Origin: Lathyrus oleraceus | Taxonomy: Eukaryota; Streptophyta; Magnoliopsida; Fabales; Fabaceae | NCBI RefSeq assembly: GCF_024323335.1 | Contig: NC_066579.1 | Location: forward strand, 250,659,575-250,723,574 | Direction of reading: 5' to 3' | Length of the DNA: 64,000 nt | Shown: piece after piece, positions 56,536 to 64,000 of the stretch | How positions within the stretch are numbered: position 1 is the stretch's first letter | Layout: each line of letters begins with the position of its first letter | The notes under the pieces: model-generated | Seen by the model: only the letters and a program-made list of their open reading frames with translations | What the model was told of the DNA's origin: nothing | The model's database searches: none | Translations under genes and position numbers: made by a program

Positions 56536-57041
56536 ACCACCTGCAAAACAGCTCAACAAACATGCCCCAGGGGTTGCATGGACGAGATACGCTCAAGTGT
56601 CCTCAACATTCAAAATGATTTTCAAATGTTGTATCTTTCTGCACGTTATTGTTTAACCTTCATGTTTTTATATGCAATGTTTATCAAAAATTCGGACATT
56701 TTTGCAAACAAAACAGTAAAAATAAAAACAAGAGAGCTATTTATCTGAATAACGACTTTTATTGATTGAAAAATGGGCCTGAAAAGGCGAATACATCGGG
56801 AAGCAATTCCTAGAAAGAGGTAATTGCGCACAAAAGGAAAAATCTATCCTAATGGCAATGTGAACACGACATCCACTATTTCCCAATTCTGTTATAACTC
56901 ACAGATCATCAGTTTTCCTCCCGAGTTCCTTGCTTTCTGAGAAGAATGACTGGACCGATCACATCTTTCGAGATGGCAGACGACGAAGCGCGATGAAGCA
57001 CAGATAACTCAGACTGTAGTCTTCGCTTTAATCCCTCTTTT
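56536..57041 (-). other. 3' UTR of element B, proximal part
   Basis: No gene. 56680-56840 is shared with 40640-40800 in element A, including the stretch tttgcaaacaaaacagtaaaa. It connects the repeat arrays to the hairpin cassette. Confidence 0.55.
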
Positions 57042-57242
57042 GCCTGGATCTCCCTTTCGGGTTTTCAATCCACCGGGATACCCATTTTTGCCTAAGCCGC
57101 CCTTGCGGGTTTTCGCCTTACCGGGTGTACAAATTCTTTTCATTTTATCCTTAATTTTTGCCCGAACCTTTTCTTTCTGTTTTTTTGGTTCGCCGGGATG
57201 CCCTTTTTTGCCTGGACTCTTTTATCCTTTTTGTCCAGCGGG
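57042..57242 (-). ncRNA. Four-hairpin RNA cassette after the pol stop (element B)
   Basis: Counterpart of 41008-41202. Arms TGGAT/ATCCA (57044-57048, 57068-57072), TAAG/CTTA (57093-57096, 57116-57119), GAACC/GGTTC (57164-57168, 57187-57191), TGGAC/GTCCA (57213-57217, 57233-57237). Loops between the third and fourth pairs differ in length from A but the stems are kept. In the sense RNA the second hairpin's inner loop is GCAA (CCC-GCAA-GGG) where A has GAAA; both fit the GNRA tetraloop pattern. Confidence 0.6.
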
Positions 57243-57247
57243 TCAAT

Positions 57248-60200
57248 TTATGCGAAGTATTTTTTGACTACATCTGAGTTAACAGGGGACGGAAAATCTT
57301 CACCATCCATAGTTGTAAGCATCAAGGCTCCACCGGAGAAAACCTTCTTCACAATATATGGACCTTCGTAATTAGGAGTCCACTTGCCCCTGTTATCTGT
57401 ACCGGGAGGAAGGATCCTCTTCAAAACTAGATCACCAGTCTGATAGCTTCGAGGACGCACTTTCTGATCAAAGGCTCTCTTCATCCTTCTCTGATACAAC
57501 TGCCCGTGGCACACAGCTGCTAGCCGTCTCTCTTCGATAAGGCTTAACTCATTAAACCTTGTTCGAATCCACTCAGCTTCGTCAAGCTTGACATCTAGCA
57601 AGACTCTCAGAGAAGGGATCTCCACTTCAACAGGTAGGACAGCTTCCATACCATACACGAGGGAGTATGGGGTTGCCCCGGTCGACGTACGTACTGAGGT
57701 ACGGTACCCGTGCAAAGCGAAAGGCAGCATCTCATGCCAATCCTTGTACGTCACGACCATCTTCTGCACAATCTTCTTGATATTCTTATTTGCCGCCTCT
57801 ACAACACCATTCATCTTCGGTCTGTAAGGAGAAGAATTGTGATGTTCAATTTTGAAATCTTTGCAAAGCTCTTTCATCATCTTGTTGTTGAGATTCGAAC
57901 CATTGTCAGTGATGATTCTCTCAGGAACCCCATAACGACAGATGATTTCTTTCTTGATAAACCGGGCAACCACTTGTTTGGTAACATTAGCATAGGAAGC
58001 TGCTTCCACCCACTTGGTGAAGTAATCAATCGCAACCAAGATGAAGCGATGTCCATTCGAAGCAGTAGGCTCAATCTTCCCAATCATATCAATGCCCCAC
58101 ATGGCAAACGGCCAAGGTGAATTCATGACATTCAGAGGGCTTGGTGGTACATGCACCTTATCAGCATAGATCTGGCATTTATGGCATTTCCGAGCATATT
58201 TGAAACAATCGGATTCCATAGTCATCCAGTAATAACCGGCTCTCAAAAATTTTTTAGACATTGCATGACCACTAGCATGGGTACCAAACGAACCCTCATG
58301 CACTTCTTGCATCAACATGCCTGCTTCGTGTCTATCCACGCATCTGAGCAGAACCATGTCAAAGTTTCTTTTGTACAACACATCATCCTGATTCAAATAA
58401 AAGCTTCCAGCTAGCCTTCTCAGGGTTTTCTTGTCATTCTTCGACGCACCTTCAGGATACTCCTGGCTCTTGAGGAAGTTCTTGATATCGTAGTACCACG
58501 GCTTCTCATCAACAACAGACTCGGCTGCAAACACATACGCATGCCTCTCGAGTGGATTCACCGCAACATGTGGCACATGATTCCACCAATGAACTTTGAT
58601 CATAGAAGACAAAGTAGCCAAGGCATCAGCCATCTGATTCTCATCCCGGGGGACGTGATACAACTTCACCTTCTTGAAGAACGTCAGTATTCTTCTGGTG
58701 TAATCTCTATAAGGAATCAAATGCGGCTGGTTGGTATTCCAATCTCCATTGACCTGGTTGATTACTAGAGCGGAATCTCCATAAATGTCAAGAGTTTTGA
58801 TTCTCAAATCAATGGCTTCTTCTATACCCATGATACAAGCCTCATACTCAGCCTCGTTGTTGGTGACGTCAAAAGTCAATCTAGCAGAAAAAGGTATATG
58901 AGCACCCTTTGGATTGATAAGCACTGCACCAACACCGTTACCATTCACATTCACAGCCCCATCAAACATCAGTGTCCACTTGTCATCAGGATCCGGTCCT
59001 TCCTCGACAAGAGGCTCTTCACAATCTTTCATCTTCAGGTACATGATGTCTTCATCAGGGAATTCAAACATCATCGGCTGATAATCATCGATTGGTTGCT
59101 CGGCGAGATAGTCTGACAGAATACTACCTTTGATGGCATTCTGTGACGTGTACTGGATATCATATTCTGTTAAAATCATCTGCCAACGGGCAACACGTCC
59201 GGTGAGAGCCGGCTTCTCAAAGATGTACTTCACTGGATCCATCTTAGAAATCAACAAGGTAGTATGGTTCAGCATATACTGCCTCAGTCGGCGAGCAGCC
59301 CAGGCCAAAGCACAACAAGTTTTCTCGAGTTGTGAATATTTGATTTCACAGTTGGTAAACTTTTTGCTAAGGTAGTATATGGCATGCTCTTTTCGACCAG
59401 ACTCGTCATGCTGTCCCAATACACACCCCATCGAATTCTCAGTCACTGACAGGTACATTATCAGAGGTCTCCCTGGAACTGGAGGTATAAGGATTGGAGG
59501 TTTCTGCAAATACTCCTTTATCTTGTCAAAAGCTTTCTGACAATCATCATTCCACCTGATTGCTTGATTCTTTCTAAGCAATTTGAATATCGGTTCACAC
59601 GTGGCAGTTAGGTGAGATACAAACCTTGCAATGTAGTTCAATCTCCCTAAAAACCCACGAACCTGCTTTTCTGTTTTTTGGTTCAGGCATTTCTTGAATA
59701 GCTTTGACTTTTGCTGGATCAACCTCAATCCCTTTCTCACTGACAATGAAGCCTAACAGCTTCCCAGATCTAACTCCAAACGTACACTTGTTCGGATTCA
59801 GCCTCAGTTTGAACTTTCTCAACCTGTCAAACAACTTCTGCAAGTTCACCAGGTGCTCCTCTTCTGTCTGCGACTTCACAATCATATCATCCACGTACAC
59901 TTCAATCTCTTTGTGCATCATGTCATGAAAGAGAGTCGTCATAGCCCTCTGATAGCTAGCACCGACATTCTTCAGCCCAAATGGCATCACCTTATAGCAA
60001 AACGTGCCCCACGGTGTAATGAATGTCGTCTTTTCCATGTCTTCTGGCGCCATCTTAATCTAATTATAGCCAGAAAAACCATCCATGAAAGAGAAAACCG
60101 AGGATTGAGCCGTATTATCAACCAATACATCAATGTGAGGTAATGGGAAATCATCTTTCGGACTCGCTCTATTCAAATCCCGGTAACCGACACACATTCT

Positions 60201-60723
60201 GACTTTGCCATCCTTCTTCGGCACTGGAACGATGTTGGCCACCCATGGGGGGTAAGTTGTCACTGATAAGAAACCAGCATCGAACTGCTTCTGAACCTCT
60301 TCCTTGATCTTAACAGCCATATCAGGACTCGTTCTCCGAAGCTTCTGCTTGACCGAAGGACAATCTTCTCTGAGAGGTAGTCTATGCACCACAATATCAG
60401 TATCCAACCCAGGCATATCTTGATACGACCAGGCGAATATCTCCACATACTCTCTCAGCATTTCAATCAGCCTCCTCTTGATAGAGTCCTCTAAAGCAGC
60501 CCCAATCTTGATATCTCTTTTGGCGTCCTCAGTACCAGGATTAACAATCTCCAACTCCTCTTGATGAGGTTGAATGACCCTTTCCTCCTGCTTCAACAAT
60601 CTGACCAGTTCTTTAGGGAGTTCACAGTCTTCCTCACTCTCCTCTTCAGCTTGGTAGATGGGATTATTGAAATCATACTGAGCCATAACAGAACTGTTCA
60701 TAGTGGATTCCGTGAGATCACTT
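57248..60723 (-). pseudogene. Pol of element B: RT, double RNase H, integrase (two breaks)
   Basis: Same domain order as the pol of A. RT box YVDDMIVKS near 59890, Ty3 RNase H near 59450-59150, second RNase H near 58960-58600 (WTLMFDGAVNVNGNG, YGDSALVINQV), integrase zinc region near 58290-58160 (HEGSFGTHASGH, CHKCQ), core WGIDMIGKIEP near 58090, ITDNGSNLN near 57900, NGVVEAANKN near 57800; it ends VKKYFA. Breaks: TAG at 60060-60062 where A has CAA, and an extra base in the run at 59677-59682, which separates two otherwise open frames. The first exon base is 60723, next to the acceptor. Confidence 0.87.
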
Positions 60724-60916
60724 CTGCATGTTTAATGCTTTATTTTAGAAAAAGAGTTCAAGAAAGTCACAAAAAAAAACAAAAACATTGCCATTTTTAT
60801 TTTTGAAAAATAAAAAAACAAAAATAGAAAGACAGGGATCACAAAATTGTTTGCAAAACGTCCTTTATTAATGATAATCATTGAAAACATGCTGAGGCCC
60901 TACAATGAACCACTAC
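60724..60916 (-). other. Intron between protease and RT of element B (193 bp)
   Basis: Donor AC|GTAGTG at 60916 and acceptor CATGCAG|AA at 60725-60724 on the minus strand. Phase 2 as in element A. The TAG ending the gag-protease frame is part of the donor. Confidence 0.65.
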
Positions 60917-63900
60917 GTTTGAAGAGTAACTTGGACCACATCTTTTGCCGTCCAATTGTTGATTTTCTCCCCTGGTGCACACGGGCGAACCCAGTTGTCG
61001 AGATCACAATCACTGTCACCATCTTCACTACTAGCCGCAAAGACGTCACCGTGATTCATCAGCCCAGTGCTGGTAAAGGTACTCGGACCCGTCTGCACAC
61101 CCTGCTCCGCCTGCAAGGGTTGATAGCCAATTCCAAACTTGTCCTCCTTGACAGGCAAATCCACCATCTTGCCCCAGCCTTCAGCTCTGGCAGAGTCAAC
61201 AACCTCCTTGGCCTGCTTATAAGATGCAATTGAGGCACCCAGCTTTTTCTGATCAGCGAAAGCCACCCTCTCGAGAGCAACAGTCTCGAACGCCTGACAC
61301 AAGGTCTCATGGATCTCGCCATCCACCTCTACATATTTGAAAGAGGATAGGTGACTCACCAGAATATCTTCTTCACCGCACACGGTCACAATCTGACCGT
61401 TCCAGACATATTTCAACTTTTGGTGGAGAGTTGACGAAACTGCCCCAGCTGCGTGAATCCAAGGATGCCCTAACAAACAATTGTAAGCGGGCTGGATGTC
61501 CATTACATAGAAGATGATGTCAAAAACCTCCGGACCTATCTTCACAGGCAAGGTGACTTCACCAAAAACAGAACGTTTGGATCCGTCGAATGCACGAACA
61601 ATCAGGTCACTCGGAGTAAGCACAACCCCTTCAACAACTATCTTCTTCAAAATCTGCTTGGGCAACACGTTCGACGACGAGCCAGTGTCTACCAGTACGT
61701 GAGACAAAACAGCACCCTTGCACTCCATGGTGATATGCAAGGCCTTGTTATGATTACGACCCTCAGGCGTCAAGTCTAGGTCAGTGAACCCTAAACCATG
61801 CCTGGTGCTCACGTTGGCAATCACACCCTCCAGTTGGTTGACAGATATCTCTTAAGGCACGTAAGCCAGATTCAGCATCTTCAACAGGGCGTTACGATGT
61901 GCCTCAGAGCACAGAAGCAATGAGAGTATTGAAATTTTGGACGGAGTCTGATTCAGTTGATCTACAATTTTGTAGTCACTTTTCTTAATTATTTTCATGA
62001 ACTCCTCCACATCTTTCTCGAACGAACCCTCAGGCACCTCCTTCTGAGCCGGTTCTTCGTCAACCACAGCCTGTTTGCCCTTAGCTTTGGCAAGTGCCTC
62101 GGCATTATTGTCTCTTAACGGTTGTGGAGCAAACAAACGTCCACTTCTGGTAAAACCTCCTGGCCCACCGACATTGTCCACAACTGGACTAACAACCACA
62201 TGAGTTCTACTGGGCACACCAATCGTCACAGGCGCTTGATTCACTGGCCTGACCTGACTCTCAGCCCTTCGATTGCTGTGGTAAGCATTATCATATCTCC
62301 ATGGTACAGCCCTACTGTCAACAGCCCTTCTGACCGGAGCAACAATAGTAGTTGGAGTACTGACGGTTACAGGAGCAGAGATGGTAACAGGGGTACCACT
62401 TGTTGTAGGTGCACTAACAACCCTCTGGCGACGTCCTTCAGACGGTTTGAAGTAGATAGTGACGGTTGACACCGACCCACGATCTCTAACAGCCCGACTG
62501 AATTGCAAACAACCCTCATCCATCAAACCCTGGATACCAGCCTTCAACTGATTACAACCGTTCTCAGATTCGGCACAATCAACACAGCCCTGATCACAGC
62601 CCGGGTAAACACCTCCATTCAATAAACGGCCCTTTACCACAAACAAAGAAGTCTGAACATCATCCACACTGACAACCAAATCTTCAGCTTCTACCCCTTC
62701 AATACTGTTCACTCTGTGTGCACCATGCGGAGGCATAGGATTATTTACAACATTCGGCACAGGAGCAAAATTGATAGTTTTAGCGTCAATTAGGTCCTGG
62801 ACTTTATGATGAAAAGCCCTGCAGTTTTCAATGTGGTGTCCCGGCGCACCAGAGTGAAAGTCACAACGCACGTTGGCATCATACCCAGGTGGTACTTTTG
62901 TCAACGGAGCCATAGTTCTCAACTCAACAAACCCTAGTCTGAGCAACTCAGGTAGCAACTCAGCATAGGTCATCGGTAATGGGTCAAAACGTTGATCAGG
63001 CATCCTCTGCCTCGGTTGATACGGACGTTGTTGTTGTTGTTGTTGTGGCGGTTGTTGTTGAACTCTCTGTTGTTGCGGTTGTGGACGAGGTTGAGGTGCT
63101 GGAATGGTCACAGCAGCAACCTGGCGATATTGATTTCTGTTCACAATCCTCCTTCCATGTTGCACAACACTGGCTTCACCCTCTCTCCGGCGAGGTGCCC
63201 CAGCAAATGGTTTCTTGGACGACGAGGAACCCACATCCTGAATTTTACCAGCTTTAATCAGGCTTTCTGTCCTCTCTCCGCAGATCACCACATCTGAAAA
63301 ACTACCGAATGGGCAGCTTCCCATCCGGTCCATGAAAACACCTTGTAGAGTAGCAATGAACATGTCAGTTAACTCCCTCTCCAGCATATGGGGTTGTACT
63401 CTAGCAGCCAATTCACGCCACCTCTGGGCGTACTCCTTGAAGCTCTCGCCAGATTTCTGACAAAGACTCTGCAGCTGAGTCCGGCTCGGCGCCATGTCCA
63501 TATTATGTTTATACTGCCTCAAGAAGGCCTCTCCCAGATCTCTCCAACAACGGATATAATCTCTCTTAAGCTCCATGTACCAATCCAAGGAAGCCCCAGA
63601 TAAGCTATCCTGGAAAAAATACATCCACATTTTCTCGTCGTCAGTGTAAGCAGAGATTTTCCGATAATAAGCCTGCACATGGGTGCGAGGGCAAGAAGTA
63701 CCGTTATACTTGTCAAAAGAGGGTGCCTTGAATTTGTAGGGAATCCTCAACCCCTCTACCAGGCCCATGTTGGTCACATCGAACCCAAGGGAATTCTGAC
63801 ATTCCATGGCTCTTATTTTCTCAGCAAGGGCATCAACTTTATGATCCCTCTCCTCGACTCTTCCTACAACTTCATCATCTTCACTCAGCAGTGTGAACAT

Positions 63901-64000
63901 GTCCTCTTGTCTATCAACAATCGGAGCAGGATGACGAATCGGAGCCCGGATAGCTCTGGCATTGACAGTCTCTGCAGCAAGAGGCTGTCCGTTGATTCTG
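60917..64000 (-). pseudogene. Gag-protease of element B (one nonsense codon, runs off the window)
   Basis: The frame is open from the right edge to 61855 and from 61851 to 60917. Capsid region 63740-63290 (FKAPSFDKYNGTSCPRTHVQ, DWYMELKRDYIRCWRDLGEA), Gln/Pro-rich stretch 63110-63020, zinc-binding segment CDFHSGAPGHHIENC near 62870, protease near 61690 (VLVDTGSSSNVLP) with LLGHPWIH. The single break is TAA at 61852-61854 where A has CAA. The N-terminus lies beyond 64000. The last part keeps TGG codons that are TAG in A. Confidence 0.85.

Larger units (their letters stand above)
49415..64000 (-). mobile_element. Element B: second Ogre-like retrotransposon, inserted in ORF1 of element A (incomplete)
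   Basis: Same orientation and order as A: 3' LTR 49415-54183, polypurine tract, 3' UTR with a different tandem repeat, pol 57248-60723, intron 60724-60916, gag-protease from 60917 to the window edge. The LTR begins with TGTCGCATT exactly where the ORF1 of A stops, so B is nested in A; the flanking 5-mer TTCCT (49410-49414) is the predicted TSD. Defects: TAA in gag-protease, TAG and a 1-bp insertion in pol. The 5' LTR, PBS and ORF1 are beyond the right edge. Confidence 0.82.

Noticed and set aside
49415..60701. Tandem LTR-internal-LTR-internal array formed by recombination
   Set aside because: The LTR of B abuts ORF1 of A directly with no PBS or ORF1 N-terminus between them, and the LTRs of A and B differ greatly in length. 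A nested insertion explains this more simply.

Overview
This window is plant nuclear DNA made almost entirely of nested transposable elements; I see no ordinary host gene. Two intron-bearing Ogre-like Tat-clade Ty3/gypsy elements, with their long LTRs and tandem-repeat 3' UTRs, point to a legume and most likely to tribe Fabeae (pea, vetch, lentil, Lathyrus). That assignment is inference.

Layout. (1) 296-7802: a complete Mutator-like DNA transposon (MULE) with ~0.8-kb inverted repeats and a perfect 9-bp target duplication. It carries a decayed transposase on the minus strand and a decayed, intron-containing plant mobile domain (PMD) gene on the plus strand. (2) 7812-8650: AT-rich flank, a tRNA-like sequence, a Ty3/gypsy integrase scrap and an LTR piece. 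(3) 8651-15211: a full-length, minus-strand CRM-type chromovirus (832-bp LTRs, TSD ATAGG), young but defective. (4) 15212-18590: the other half of the interrupted LTR, a decayed L1-type LINE and AT-rich sequence. (5) 18592-19366 and 33352-34600: one minus-strand Ty1/copia pol split by element C. (6) Element C, 19367-33351: a very recent Tat-clade retrotransposon (847-bp LTRs differing at one site, TSD GGTCT) with gag-protease and pol on plus and a four-exon PMD-like gene on minus. (7) 34700-36052: a plus-strand Ty1/copia LTR, PBS and gag start, cut by element A. (8) Element A, 36053-49414: minus-strand Ogre-like, with 3' LTR, 3' UTR repeats, pol, intron, gag-protease and part of ORF1. (9) Element B, 49415 to beyond 64000: a second minus-strand Ogre-like element inserted in ORF1 of A; its 5' half lies outside the window.

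How the parts work together. Each retroelement encodes the usual gag, protease, reverse transcriptase, RNase H and integrase for copy-and-paste movement. Tat-type elements A, B and C have two RNase H domains. In A and B the gag-protease and pol exons are separated by a short intron with matching splice phase. Most coding regions carry nonsense codons explainable by C-to-T or G-to-A change, as expected of methylated, silenced repeats.

Most notable signals. First, the tandem repeats in the 3' UTRs of A and B are arrays of mini-hairpins in which the loop is fixed and the stems vary with compensation. A separate cassette of four larger hairpins, also with compensated stems, follows the pol stop codon in both. 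Second, element C carries a spliced antisense gene with its own TATA box, encoding a PMD-like plus coiled-coil protein, and the unrelated MULE also carries a PMD gene. Third, the U3 of element C holds eight TTCGAC hexamers in about 220 bp.
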